This document shows positions 47,591 to 61,550 of a stretch of 64,000 nt of DNA, piece after piece. The DNA is taken from positions 9,116,501 to 9,180,500 of the forward strand of contig OY987226.1 in assembly GCA_963920705.1 (NCBI GenBank), read 5' to 3'. The notes below the pieces were generated by a model. It was not told where the DNA came from. It ran no database searches and saw only the letters and a program-made list of their open reading frames with translations. The translations under genes and the position numbers were made by a program. Each line of letters starts with the position of its first letter. The first letter of the stretch is position 1. Source of the stretch: Odiellus spinosus (Eukaryota > Arthropoda > Arachnida > Opiliones > Phalangiidae).

Positions 47591-50500
47591 TCCAAATTTT
47601 ATAGGATTTAATGATATAAATATGAAATTAATTTAGTTTCACCTTTCCTTTAATTTTAAATCAGGAAATTTAAGGAAATCTATGAAGTTTATTGCACATC
47701 TGATTATTTAAAAAATAAATACAAAATAAAAACTTGATATTTCCTCAATTTTAAGCTAGATTTCTCTAAAGATGTTATATATATTAGATGGGTTTTAAAA
47801 CCTTTGAACCGAATAAATTATAGAGGGTAAAACAGTTCAGTTCCTCTATATTTCGAGGTCAAACTATTTAAACTATCCTGATTCTGCATTTAATTATAAA
47901 TGATAATGGTATACTTGCCCTAACATCTGCATAAAGATTACTTTTAAGTCATTAAATTAAATAATACATATTTTCACGCATGGATAATCGAATTAAATGT
48001 AGTTTAGATTTTTTTGGCTCGTCATAATTATGACAAGGAAAATTTAGTAAATTTCATTCGTACCGTAATTCGATTATAATAAAATTATTTCAAATTTAAT
48101 TTATTTCGTTTTTATTTTTCATTCAAAAAATAAAAAATAGAACTACTTTTTTTACTATAAATTTTAATATTGTGTATTAATACGCCTCCAACTTTCTTTA
48201 TTTTGATAAAACTTATTTATTTTTAAGACCAGTTATAAATGTTAAATAGTTTCTGGATCAAAATTGAACTTTCTTCTTCGTAAAACAAGTTTTATTTGCC
48301 TTAACTTTAGATATTTTTTTTAACAAAAGTATTATTTCTAATATCAAGGTTGAGATGCTCTGGGCAAAATATTGATCAAAATTTTATTTATTATGGATCA
48401 TTAAAAAAAAAAAATGTTTAGTATGGAATTGTTACAAAATTAAACAAAATTAATGTTCCACTTTTTGGGGTTAAGAAATAAAAGTTTATTTAAGAAAAAA
48501 ATTTGAACCTTTAGCTCCGAACGTTAGCCTACTTTAAATATAGTTTAACGAAGAATGCGTTTTCTCCGAATATTTAGTGAAATTCCTCAAAGTGCAAGCT
48601 GCCCTGCTGCCTTAATTATCGTAATTAATGAGATATTCCTATTTTTGTTGCTATTGTTTGAATCGATTTAAAATTTTACTTTCCTTAATTAACTACGGTA
48701 TTGTTAATTAAATGAAATTAAATTAAATATGCGCATGGCTACTGAGGAGGAATGGCCGAGTGGCAGGTCACTCGTATGATTAAATGGCGGATTAAATCAT
48801 GATTAAGTGGGATTAGAAAAGATTACCGTAGCTCTCACTGTGAATTACAAACTTTATAATCTTAAATCTCACTCCAGACTAAACGAGGAGTTTTTCAAAT
48901 AGAATTACCATGACACCGATGTTTAAAATAACATCTGTCGCGTTTCATCATCTCTTTAAATTTGAACTTTCAAAAGAAAGAAGTTAGAATATTTTTTGGA
49001 ATGAACCACCCGCATTATTTAAACGATTTTTAAACACCGTGTAAAAATTCGAACCAATTTTATGATTAATAAGAACTAGGAAGTTTTTGCAAAAAAAAAA
49101 AAAAGAAAGAGAAAATATCCAGGGCCACTGGGCCACTCGTTAAAAATGTAATTGGTCTATGCTTTAGTAGTGTTGTAAATCGGAAATTTACGTGATAAAT
49201 TAACAGAGTAATGATAATTTAGGGTTTGCGCGAGAAAATTACAGTAATTTAGTAATTTATAGTTTAAATATTTTGGATTAAAAGTGAACCAAATGATAAC
49301 AGAGCTAAGGTCAAAGTTTAGGGTTTTAAATCGTCTATAAGTCTATTTTCAAACTTTACTTTTCAATAATTATTCGAGTTTTGCGTCGGTAAGGGCATCT
49401 TAATATAATTTTTAATACGTGAATTACTTTGTCCTATCAATGCAAAGTCAAATGGGCAATCATATCACGAAGAACATTACAGAAATAAGAATTTTGAAGC
49501 GTTTGAAAGATTAATTCAGAATTTAAAATAATATAAATTCAAATACAAATCATTTTGTGAATACAACAAAATTTCCGTGAGACAGTAATCTTAGAAATCT
49601 ACATAGAAGTGAAACGTAATATAAGGATTGCATCAGCCAATCATGTCAGTGTAAAATATGCTCTTCTATATAGCTCCTGTTGATTACACTTGATTTTCCT
49701 TGTAAAATTAAAAATCAAATGGCTCATCAAATGGCATATAAAACTTAACAAGCAGAGAAATACCAAATGTGATATAGACTTAATTGAATTTAAAGAAATT
49801 AGTTTGGGCCTAGCTACACTTAATCCAAAGTAGATGGATGAATTAGAGCCTGGAAATAGTAGACTTCAATGAACTTTTCATTACTTCTCAGATGAAAATT
49901 GCTTCCCCACATTAGAGCGGGGAAATTTTCATAATTCTAATTTTTTTTAGATCTTTTAGTGTAAATTCTTGTAAATTTTCTTTACTTGAATTTTAATTTT
50001 CTACTTGAACTATAGGCATATATCTCACAGAGCTTCAAGTAATCGTACAAACACCATCAGTATCGTGCATTTAGTAACGATATTTCCATGAATATCGTGT
50101 AATGTAGGCGTCGAAATTACGATAAAAGGGAGATTATGGCTTTGTTCCGTGTTAAATTGGTTCGGCGGCACCTTTTTTCGTGACATTTTATATAAATAAT
50201 AATGTCGGCGGTCAGTGAACGTTCTTAAGGGGTTTTAGAATTTTCTTTTAAACAAAATCCGGCAAGAGATCTCTTCTCTTTAAAGGGATAACGAAGACGA
50301 GTAACGTGCTATTTAGGATAGAAATAAACAGTCTAGAACCAGGCCAGCCAATAAAATCCATTTCGATGAAGTAATCTTTCCCCGGGAATATCTCTATTCT
50401 GAATATGCTCGCGGTACAACGAATAGGCAGAACGAGAAAAATTATCTCTCTTCTCACCGCGCTCGCCGACACGAGTGCGTCTGGATACTATTACGTTTTT

Positions 50501-52609
50501 ACTCATGTAAATAAGAAAGGGGTATGATTTTGCCCCTGACAGAGCCCGTTCCTACTCGATGGTCATGTCCTAGACTTTGTTTTTTATTTATTTTTGATTA
50601 GGATCTATTAAAATATAGATTAAAACTCACCAAACGATGTAATTAGAGCAACCGCTAAGCCCAACTCAATTTTAAAAATGACAGAAAATCTACAGCTAAA
50701 CAATTTTTTTCTTGAAAAATTGGTGAGTGCTTTACAGTGTTCGCAGCTTCACGATTGGCGTTTGTAAAATATTTCAAGTCATTCTTTCAATTTAATGTTT
50801 TTAATTGATTAAAAATAGGACTTTACTCGTCTAAATTATCCCTTTAAGGTCGTGTTGAAGGCGAAGATGATCCAATTTCTCTTTTTCAAGAATGCGGGAT
50901 TTCGTTAGATTTAAAAATAAAACGAACGTTAAATAAAAACCAGTTTATATCCGAATTGACCCACATTTGGGCACCCATGATAATGATATATCTTGGCTGT
51001 AATCGCGGCGAGTTTCTCGCCCTCTGAAATCTATACGGTACCAATTTTACGAGGGTATATGTTCTAGAAAGTGTATCGCGTCTCATACCTCATAAAACTT
51101 GAGCTTGAGAGACCCAGTTAAAAATGCTAAAAAAAATCCTTTCATTTGACAAAACGATTTTTTTTTCTTCTATCTTTTCAAACATTTCTAAATGTGTTGA
51201 TACGTTATTTTGATCGGGGACATTTAATTATTATTCGTGTAAACAAAGGATTGAAACCCTCTTATCAATTTATTTAAACCTGCCACGAGGGGTTAGTCAC
51301 CTCCGTGAAAACTGTACACCGACTACCTGATTACGTAAATAATTACAGCCTTTGGCAATGCTAAATACATAGTCAGTTACGTAATATATTTTGTAGAGTC
51401 ATAGCTACACGCGATCAACCCCTCGTTCTCCAAAAACACAATCAAAATAGATTATTCTCTATGTGACCATGTCTGTCTGTTTGTCGGCACCAAAGCCGTT
51501 AGAAAATTATAAAAACTGAGGGATTAAAGTTGATGATATAGTCTAAGCGTTTTAAGAGAAGTTATGTTTTTAGTATGTTTAAAAAGCGCTTAAATTAAGT
51601 TTACTACATCATCATATTGTTTCGAAAAGATGTGGCCGCTATGAAAAATAATTTTGCAAAGAAATAGGAATTTTAGTAATTATAATATATATCATATATT
51701 GTCACGTAACTATTATAAATTTTGACGGGTAATATCTAGTTTATATCATGAAACTAGATTGAAATAAGCATAAACAAGTCCAAATTTTAGAGCAAGCATG
51801 ATAATGGCTATAGGAAATTCGTTCGGAAATATGGTAAAATACCGGAACAACTCTAAACAGTTCGAAAACATCAAAATTTATGAGTGTATTTTCCTCCGTT
51901 ATTTAAAATAAAATAAATATACAAAGGGTAGTCTTAAGATATTTAAATCACGTTTCTTACGGTATAAGTAAGGGAAATAGTAAACATCCAGATGAAAACT
52001 TTTCTTTTACTTTTTTAAATCGAATGTTCCACTTAGCGGGTGGTCTAAGGTACGTAAGGAATGGAAAGGGGTGCTAATTTTAAAACGCGATGTCCACGCG
52101 TCAGTTCAAGAGAACAAAAACTATCTTTGTTTGTATATTTTTTCTTTATATGACGTTTCCCTGAAATTAAGCCGACAACCCTAGCCTTCCTTCTGGGATC
52201 AAAACAATTTTGCCTTCATTTTCCTTTTAAGATTCTATAAGATTTTCATCATTAGCGTAGTGTATCTCATCATATACAAAACACAAAAATATATATTTAT
52301 AATTCGGTTCACAATTTACTTTAATCACCAATTATCTAGGATATTGTATTTATTTTTAAAATAAGTGTGAAAAATTTATCTTTTTTACTTAATTAGGTAG
52401 ACTAAATTAATTCTATAAGCATCAATTATAAACGTATTCAAATAATGATTCTATAGGACTTTTAAAATCATTTTGAGCTATTTACCAAATAAACTTTATT
52501 TTACATGCCTTTTCCATTTTCATAAATTATGCCTGTACCATTTTGATCTATATTTCAATTTTCAATTTATTGTAAATTTTAAATGACATAGTGTCCACGG
52601 TTTAGATAT
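47591..52609. other. Gene-free AT-rich region
   Basis: No gene, repeat array or transposon end recognised over about 5 kb. Short frames near 50248 and 50886 lack support. Confidence 0.45.
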
Positions 52610-52835
52610 AACTTATAAATTAATCACGGACGGATACTTCGTGGATGAGTTTTTTTAAAAAATGTTTAATACATAATAAAAAAATTTTCTTAGCGAGCTT
52701 TCGGACCGAAGCCCCTTATCGCTTGATAAGGGGCTTCGGTCCGAAAGCTCGCTAAGAAAAATTTTTTATTATGTATTAAACATTTTTTAAAAAAACTCAT
52801 CCACGAAGTATCCGTCCGTGATTAATTTATAAGTT
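52610..52835. repeat. 226-bp near-perfect palindrome
   Basis: Two 111-base arms around a 4-base loop (CCCCTTATC-GCTT-GATAAGGGG, centre 52722/52723). The arms run from AACTTATAAATTAATCACGG through GGATACTTCGTGGATGAG and CTTAGCGAGCTTTCGGACCG. I see one mismatched position, in an A/T run. No target duplication is evident outside. Confidence 0.85.
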
Positions 52836-54199
52836 TCAATTTATTGGTCTATTTTTCATTTCTCCGTTATTTAGGGATAAAATTTCAATGCCATTTTGTT
52901 ATATTTTTTTAATATCCTGGATTTCTCAAATCACAATGAACCTATTTTCCCATAACATAAAATTTTCCCTCGCATTTTGTCAATTTTTCTCTATTTCCTT
53001 GTCATTTTTTAATCATTTTGAGTTTTTTTTACAATTTCTATGGCTTAAGATTTTTGTTTTTGGTTTTCACGACATATGCCTTGTCATAATCGCATTTATT
53101 CCAATATCAGTCACAAAACCTTTCATTACATTTTGGTGTAGAGGATAAGAATCACACTCGCGAATGATCTTTAAATACTCGTTTAATCCATCAATCCAAA
53201 ACAAACTCGTTACCAGAGATTTAGTCTAGACCCATTTTGTTTTATATCATAATCTTTAATTCATTTTGAAACTTCCAACCGTGTATGCGACTTTACTAAA
53301 CACAAGTTTTAGATCATATCACCTTCAATACGGGTGACCACACTCAACCCTTAAATGCCACCATTGTTACACGGCTATTTAAATATTTCAATGACATTAC
53401 TCTACCATTTTGGCCTATTTTTTGTTTCACTTATTTTTTTATAATTTTGACCGTTTTTACAATTTTCCGATATCCATAACTTTTCCTATCTTATTGGCCT
53501 ATTTCCTAGGCTTTCCCAGGGTTCCGAACCCCTGTTGAAATAACCAAAAATAATTTTCTTAATTATAATACAATAACCAAAACCCAGATATCATAAGAAC
53601 AAAAAAAAAAAGAATACAATATAGATTATTTATAGATACCTATATAATCACGACCATTAAATTGGATTAAAAACGTGGGAGATTTTGTTTCGCTTTTCGC
53701 GCAGTCACGAAATGCAACAACAGAAGGAGGTTTCTTTAAAAATTGGCGGGAGACTCTATTCATCCGATTATAATGGCCCGTCGCCGCTTGAAAAAAAAAG
53801 ATCACTTTCTAAAATCAGCCCAGCGCTACCGTGAGAGGAGAGAGAGAGAAAAAAAAATGAACCGTTACGTTATAATCGCCTCGATTCTTCTATTAATTAC
53901 CAAAAGAATGAAATAAACTCTCAGAGAAACGCTAAAATATCCCACAACGACTCACCGTGAAAGTTCATCCGCCTCACCACGGGCTAGAAACAAGATGGTG
54001 GAACAGCCACAATGTATAGTTATCAACTCTCAATATTCGGTGTAATTACAGAACACGCAGGCTATAGCCTACTTTTATTTCACTTCTAGATGGGCCCATA
54101 AATCGCCTTTAAGGCCAGAATTAGGGCGCCCTGAAATTGCCGTTTAGGGTCACAGAAAGGGCTTACTCGAGTCTGTTCCCCCGGTTTTCTAAATTATTA

Positions 54200-54480
54200 A
54201 TAAGGGGCCCATGATTTGAAAATAGGGGGTCCATGATTTGAAAATAGGGGGTCCATGATTTGAAAATAGGGGGTTCATGATTTGAAAATAGGGGGTCCAT
54301 GATTTGAAAATAGGGGGCCCATGATTGGAAAATAGAGGGCCCATGATTGGAAAATAGAGGACCCATGATTTGAAAATGGTGGATCCCTAAATTAATAGAA
54401 GGCGCCCATAATTCAATATAGGAAGCCCATAAATTAATATAAGGGGTCCTTAAATCAATACAGGGAGGGGCCCATAATTC
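54200..54480. repeat. 22-bp minisatellite, about 9 good units
   Basis: Unit CCATGATTTGAAAATAGGGGGT repeats from about 54208 to 54380 and then decays into shorter GGGCCCATAATTCAATATA-type words. The minus-strand frame through it is a by-product. Confidence 0.8.
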
Positions 54481-55504
54481 AAAATATTTATTGTCACAGT
54501 TAATATTATAAAGACGTTTAGTTTCATTGATCATGCGATCCAACCCCGTGAGGTTTATTATTATATATATATTTGGCGTGTTTTGACCCACGAAAACCCT
54601 TCAAGACCTACAATTCCTACCTTGAATCTGTTCTAAAATATGTTTTCGTTTATTTACCACTGGCAGATGTTGAGGTATAAAAATTAAACATCATTACGAA
54701 CTCATCATAACTGTTTACTCGTGAAATCGTCCAACGATACCAACTAACAAGAGTAATCTCAATGTGACCGGAAGGTTATGACCCACCAATAGTATTTTCA
54801 CGAGTGGTTTTTGTTAACGCATATATCGTTGCTAACCATTCCATAAATATCGAAATTTGCTTACCCAGAAAATAGGTTTAATATTGATGGCTCAGCTTCC
54901 AATCATTTCAAAGACGAAGATTCACTGGCATCAGTAATTGAGTACTTAAGTAATAAATCGGAAACTTTATCTAGCCTAATTTCGCAACTATGCTAATTAA
55001 TCGCGAATTACCACGAAACCTTCGTTACGAGTGTTTCAGCATATTTAGATTTCTGTTTTAGGTATTCAAAATCGATTAAAAATAACTTAAAATTGTTTCT
55101 AGAATTTATATAGTATCCGCCTTTAAAACAGATAATATTAAAATACATCACCTACACTTACTTGTTCGGGGATATACCCAAAAAAAAATAAAAATTTATA
55201 TTTCTACACGCTTGCAGGCTCGAAAGCGAGCCATAGCATTTTTTTTTAAAAAGAAAGAAATTTTTGGTTTAAGGAAAGTCTAAAGTTTGAGACGCGCGTC
55301 AGTTATATTAGGGGGATATTTTCCCATCAAACGTAATCGTCCGCGCGGTTCTTAACCCACCCCTCGTTGTTTTGTTTTTCCTCGTAATGTTGGCCATCGT
55401 AACGCGTGGGTATAGTATAGCCAGGTACCAATGAAAAGCTCTAGCGACGCTCCGAAATGGGAGGAGCAACCTCAAAAAATTGTAACGGGACAGACTTAGC
55501 CCTT

Positions 55505-55511
55505 TATAAAA
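55505..55511 (+). promoter_or_regulatory. TATA box of gene D
   Basis: TATAAAA about 43-49 bases before the first ATG of gene D; transcription start predicted near 55535. Confidence 0.7.
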
Positions 55512-55553
55512 TGGAGCATCTTCTTGAGATGTGTCTGTATTTTATTGAGAATC

Positions 55554-58500
55554 ATGATTCGGAGCGGTTGCAAAATGAGATCCGTGAGTAACCATAACAC
55601 GATTTGATTCTTCAACCATTTCGCGAGAAATTTTCCCGTATACCTTTTGGATTACTATCGCATATACGCGGCCTTCATTTTTGTGACGTCGATGGGATTA
55701 ACACTGAGAAATATACGACTCGATTTGGACTAATTAATTAACGCTCATTGATACCTCGTTTGATTGGAAATGAAAAATAAATCCAGCGTTTAAAGTGATT
55801 GCGAATATATGGAAATTCATGCCCCGTTTCGAATTATTAAAAATCTCCAGAAAGATCTCGTGTATATCTCAGTGTTAATTCCAACGATTTTTTCCAAGTA
55901 GTATCGGTAATGTAATTTTATAATTATGGTATTTATTGCACGGCTTTGTTATCATTCATTTTACTTCATTTTTATGGTGTTGGCTTAATTATCTTGGTAT
56001 ATACATCTAGTGAAGTCGCAACATTACTTAAGAGAAAAAAATCACCGTAAAGAACTAGTTTTATTATAACAAATTATTAACAAGACTGTTACTGCATGGT
56101 TATAAAAACTGTTTATTAAATAAACGTTTTGGGGTGCTTTTGATCGTACAAGTTCCCTAATCAACGCAAATGGTCACGTAGTTTTGAGGGTTTTTATGGT
56201 AACTTTTACGCTAAGAAAATGTTGTGGACGTATGGTGGTTGTGATTTTTTTTTTTTTTTTTTTTTTTGGTAACTGTTCTTTGTTCAAATGTTAGTTAAAT
56301 TTTCTTGTTAGTGGGATTGTATTATATGCTTGATTTTCTTGGTAACTAATGTGGATTATATATGACTTAGTTTTTTTTATTCGTTTAGTCCATATATTGG
56401 ATTGAATTTTCTTGGTTTTGTCATGGTTCATTTATTGGTTTTTGATAATGATAAACATAGTTTGTTTCATGTGTAGACATTAGTAGCCTGGTTGCATATT
56501 GGCTTGATATTTCTTGGTCGTCTGGTTCATATTTTGGCGTGACTTTATGCAAAATCATCGTTTTAGAATATTTTTCTCAAGTGTGATCTATTTTATTGAC
56601 TAGTTCGTGTTTCTGCATAAGTATGATCTATTTTCCTTTGCACAAAATTTGTTAACCATGGTGAAAAACGTCTAATAATATTAAAATAATTTACGAGATT
56701 ACTTCTGCATGGTTAAGTGAAACAGTTTATTGGTCTCTTTCCGGAAAAGTAGGTTTTATTGGTCTCTTTCCGGAAAAGTAGGTTTTATTGGTCTCTTTCC
56801 GAAAAAGTCAGTTTGATTGGTCTCTTTCCGAAAAAGTCAGTTTGATTGGTCTCTTTCCGAAAAAGTCAGTTTTATTGGTCTCTTTCCGAAAAAATAGGTT
56901 TTATTGGTCTCTGTCCGAAAAAGTAGGTTTTATTGGTCTCTTTCCGAAAAAGTAGGTTTTATTGGTCTCTTTCCGAAAAAGTAGGTTTTATAAGTTTCTT
57001 TCCGAAAAAGTAGGTTTTATAAGTTTCTTTCCGAAAAAGTAGGTTTTATTGGTCTCTTTCCGAAAAAGTAGGTTTTATAAGTTTCTTTCCGAAAAAGTAG
57101 GTTTTATAAGTTTCTTTCCTAACGAGTAGGTTTTATTGGTCTCTTTCCGAAAAAGTAGGTTTTATTGGTTTCTTTCCGAAAAAATAGGTTTTATTGGTCT
57201 CTTTCCGAAAAAGTATGATTAATATATTAATTACCCAGTTTATAAAAGCACGATTAAATCTAATGAATTTTTATAATTAATTTCATTGCAATTTGCAAAC
57301 AATGTTATCACCTCAGACGTGTAACTCTGAAAAGAACAATTAACTAGAGCAATTGCTCCAAAAAATTCGGTAAAACATTAATTCATTCAATTTCCATAAT
57401 TTACATAAAATCCTAATAAGTATTTAAATCACTTATTAAATGTTCCCTAAAATCAGATCGAGTTCAAGTTCTCTTTTTTTTTAAGGGGAGCGTTATATTT
57501 ACCACTTTAGTTTCCCTATTTTCGTCGCCGAATGAATTAATATGCAAATTTGAAAATATTGAAAAAAACGAGTTAAAGATCGAGGTCGATCGGCTTAAAA
57601 TGATAAACAAAAGCAGGTTTTATTAAGAGTGATTACAAAACCACACACCTCTTCTTTTATTTTCCAAAGATAAGGATGAGAAAGATAGGGTTGAATCTAA
57701 ACCATTTCATCGCCTCAAGACACATAACATTGTTATGATTGAAGAAATAATCTAAATTTAGAATCAGACAGTTTCCACCATGCGTAAAGCTTTATCTAAA
57801 GGTTTAACGCTACCGAATTAAATTAAACTCGTCGTATTCAAGGGGAGTTTATACGGACTACTTTTACTCTATAAGTATTAGCATTATGTTTAAATCCACC
57901 TCAGTTTCTAATATTTTGTTAACTCGTCTTGAACAGAAGAATAGATTATGTTGAAATATGCAAAATTCCACACATATTTCTCATTTATATTACACTTAAT
58001 ATATTCTACAATTATTTAATTTATTTTGCTATAGCGAACTATATCATCAATGGTGATTTCGTCATTATGTTAATTAATCTGAAATTAACATGGAAATCAT
58101 GTTTAGAATAAGTTTAGAGTTTAACTGTAACTCGAGTATTTATTGAGTCTCATATTTGGTTAGTTTTCGACTGATTATATTTTAATGACGGACGAAAAGT
58201 TGTTATAGTTTAATTAGTTTCGTCGCTTGCAAATCTAGGATTACCAAATATGATTTCTCTTAATCTCAACCTGACGAAATCTACAGTATTTAAAGGGATA
58301 CTATACTCTTAAAACAATTAACTTTTAATTAGGCTCGAAGAAATTTCACATTTATTTCAAAATGACTCATTTGCTGATACCAATGAAATTTCATCTTTGA
58401 AATAAAAATGTCGCCTAAAACAAAGGAGATGTTTGTTAGAAATAGCTGGCGTTTTAGAGTTAAATTGGTGCAGTCTAAAACTCAAATCAATTAAATTTAA

Positions 58501-61500
58501 CTTGTTATGAAAGTCTAGTATCCCTTTAAAGAGCAAAAATCTCCGACTGCCCCCAGGAAAGAAAATATTCCAATATCTCTTCGCTGAAATGAAATTTTTA
58601 TCCTCCTGTTCTAGTTTTTGATCGAAATCTCCTAGACCTTGGCCTCTAAAATCGTTCGGCTCTTCTAATCTCGTTTATTTTGATATTTTCTCAAATCTCG
58701 TCTTGAAAGAGCGACAAACTTGTTTCTTTAGAGTTTTCCCCATCCATCTTTCCCCCATGCAAGGATACATTTTTATATTGAGAGATGAACGAACCTTTTT
58801 CTTCTAATTCCTGCAGGCTATAATAATCATTAATGATAAAATCTTAGTGGTTAAAAAAGCTGGAAATTTTCTTTGTTAAGTTTAAAGTCACTTGTTCTAC
58901 TTTTTTTTTATTTTTTTGAAGATCGCGATAATATATACTTCACCCTTTTCCAGGCGGTATATTTAATTACAAGTTCTAGTTAATGCTAAATAGTATGCTA
59001 GGTTCCCTCCTGTCTCGAAGAAATCAAGTTTATAGCTTTGTTTCCACTGAGAGTAGCTTTTAATTTTAAAATAAATATATATTATTTGACTAAGAACAGT
59101 ATGTGTTTGTGAAATTGGAATTTGATAAACAAACTAAATTTTAGAATTTGTTGAAAATTTCTTGAATTTGAGAAGTAGGAAAGTTCAAAATTTCAATATT
59201 TAGAGTAATTAATGTGTATATCAATTGAAAGTTCAATTGAACTTCAACAATCAGAGTCAAGCTGCTTTGTTAGGTTCAATTTTGAAACGAAGTTTCAGTC
59301 CACCCTTGAGCTCATTAACCTAACTAACCCTTGAGAAACCGATCTAGAATTGAACTAATTATGAAAAGTGGATAGTTAATCGGTGCCAATATTTGCATTT
59401 AGCCTAACTATTAATTTAATTAGAGTTAGGCGAAAAGATAGTGGTTAGTTTTCGTTTTACTCGCTTAACTCTTTCAACGCTTAAAATTTGACTAGGCCCA
59501 TTTCATTATGCCTTTAAGCGATACATTCTTTGATGCTATTGTTTGATAAGCTTCATTTAACATCATTACCGGTACACTTTAGACATCATTGCTTCCTCTT
59601 GGAAAATTACTGGGTCACGGTCGAACCTCCCTAAATTAATTTCACGGAAATCGCTTTTCATATTATATATTATTATTATTATCAGTTTATATTGTGGCTG
59701 TGTTTGGTGTGCGCTTCGGCCACGCCTCAAGGATACACCAGTAGTTCCCAAGTGGCCAAAACGCCGGGTACCTCGACACAGAGAACCCGATACGTTGTTT
59801 ATTATCGCCCAACATCCGGCGGAGGGTCCTCTTCCACTTCTCCCAGTATTTCTTCTACCGAATCTAATTACAAAGAATCTGATACCATTCCTACTCGGCA
59901 GTACATTCAGGTTAGTTTTTGAGAAAACCAATAAGTGCTATACTCTGGGTTTAGGGTATTTTTTGGTTGTCTCAAAAACACTTCGATTTCTAGGTGCAGC
60001 AACCGTCTTACTCGTCTTCCAGCGGAAGGCAGACGGTTTCTTTCGGCAACGAAGATTCTTCACCCGTTCGTTACACTACTAGCTCTTACAGGTCTCCCGC
60101 TCAGTACCAGCAACTTACAACGCAGGATGACAAACCCGATTACTCACAACAATTATCGAGCCCCGGTAGTCAACTCCAAACTACCCGATACTACGTCACT
60201 AGGCCCTCTACTTCTGGTGGTTCGTCCTCGGGCTCAGCTAGGCAATACTCGTCCTCCTTAGGAGGCTCTGGTCGTTACGTATCCAGCCCAGAAGGCGCTA
60301 GTTACGTCAGGGTGCCCCAAGTCGCCGAACAACAACTTAGCTACCAAACCCAACAAGAAGATAGTAATGACGAACGCGGACAATCGTACGCTTACGCCCC
60401 GACGCAGTCGTCTTATCAAGGATCATCTAGTGGATCTGGATACGGAACGTCCGCTTCCGGTCCTTCCGGATACAGTGGCTCGTCTTCTGGCGGAAGTGAA
60501 GGTTATGGAAGTAGCTCGTCCAGCCCCGCTTACGGTGGCGGATCATCCAGCCCTTCTTACGGTAGCGGTTCATCCAGCGCCGCTTATGGAGGTGGTTCAT
60601 CTAGCGCCTCTTACGGTCCGTCATCGCAAGGAGAAAGTTACCCCGGCTCATCCCAAGGAGGTGAACAATACGCTAGCGCCCTTTCAGGCGGAAGAGGTTA
60701 CTCTGGACAATCTAGCGCTTACGGAGGACAAGGAAGTACCGAGGGTTACGGAGGATCACCAGCCGGACTATCTGGAAACTCTGAAGAAAGCTACGGGGGA
60801 GGTGGTGACAGCCGAGGATTGGCTAGCTTGCAAAGCGGAGCTTACCGAGGATCGTCCAGCGCGTACTCTGGTGGTGCCCCAGAAAGTAATTACGGTACCG
60901 CCGCCTTGTCGGGATACGGAGAATCCGAAGGAAATCGTTACCATGGAATGGCTTCGGGTGCCGGTGAAGGTATTCACGGTGGTTCTGGACTGAGAGGCGG
61001 TTACCGAGGTGGTTTCACTCAGGCCCAATTGCAAGGAAGTTCCAGTTTCTCCCCGGCTCAACTGCAAGGAGGCTCCAGTTACGGCGAAGGTTCCGGAAGT
61101 AGAGGGCAGTCGCACGGTATCCGAGGAGGCGAAGGCGAAGGTGGATCTTCTCAAGGCTCTTCCCCGCCACGCGCTCCTGGTTTCCCAGACTCCTTCCGAC
61201 CACCGCAATTCCCCTTCGACCTCGGCGGAGGTGGAGGGGCCGGTGGAAACCCCTTCCAATTTAACCTCCAAGGAGCCGAAGGTCAAGAATTTGGCGGTCA
61301 CAACGCCGAATCTGGCGGAGGACGCGATCGACCATTCCAATTCGGAATCCAAGGTTTGGGCGATAATTCGGGTCACTTTGGTAACTTCGAGGGAGCCGGA
61401 TCAGACGAGCAATTCGCGGCTAGCAACCATGGTCCCCAATCAGAACTCAGCCAAAGTGACATTTTAGAAATACTCAAAAACGGAGCGGGTCCCGGTGGTG

Positions 61501-61550
61501 CCCATCTCGGTAATTTCGGGGCTCACGGATTCGGGAACCCTTTCGCGTGA
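55554..61550 (+). CDS. Gene D: secreted Ser/Gly/Tyr-rich resilin-like protein
   Basis: Three coding exons: 55554-55583, 59686-59910, 59994-61550; about 603 residues. All junctions are phase 0. An in-frame second ATG at 55575 has the better context (CAAAATG) and gives MRS|FILWLCLVCASA, an ideal signal peptide split after three codons as in genes A-C. The start of the mature protein carries two related motifs, RYVVYYRPTSGGGSSS and TRYYVTRPSTSGGSSSG. Residues about 200-340 are GGGSSS-x-SYG-type repeats, as in elastic resilin-like proteins; then Gly/Glu-rich sequence, a PF-Q-F-x-L-x-G repeat, and a non-repetitive tail SQSDILEILKNGAGPGG. There is no RR chitin-binding domain. A cuticle or matrix role is inferred. 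Confidence 0.82.
56731..57218. repeat. 29-bp minisatellite in intron 1 of gene D, about 17 units
   Basis: Unit AAAAAGTAGGTTTTATTGGTC plus TCTTTCCG. Two variants alternate, TTGGTCTCTTTCC and TAAGTTTCTTTCC. The pyrimidine runs and AG steps mimic acceptor-like sequence on the gene D strand. Confidence 0.85.
57219..59685. other. Remainder of intron 1 of gene D
   Basis: AT-rich, no exon recognised; the frame near 57929 has no support. Confidence 0.5.

Noticed and set aside
50248..50472. Possible small membrane protein on the minus strand
   Set aside because: No family resemblance, no splice or promoter support, and surrounded by AT-rich non-coding sequence.
54163..54591. Minus-strand frame of 142 codons with SNHGP repeats
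   Set aside because: It follows the 22-bp minisatellite; the frame breaks outside the array.
60367..61467. Long alternative frames on both strands over the last exon of gene D
   Set aside because: Shadows of a GC-rich repetitive exon; only the +1 frame joins a signal peptide and continues to a natural stop.
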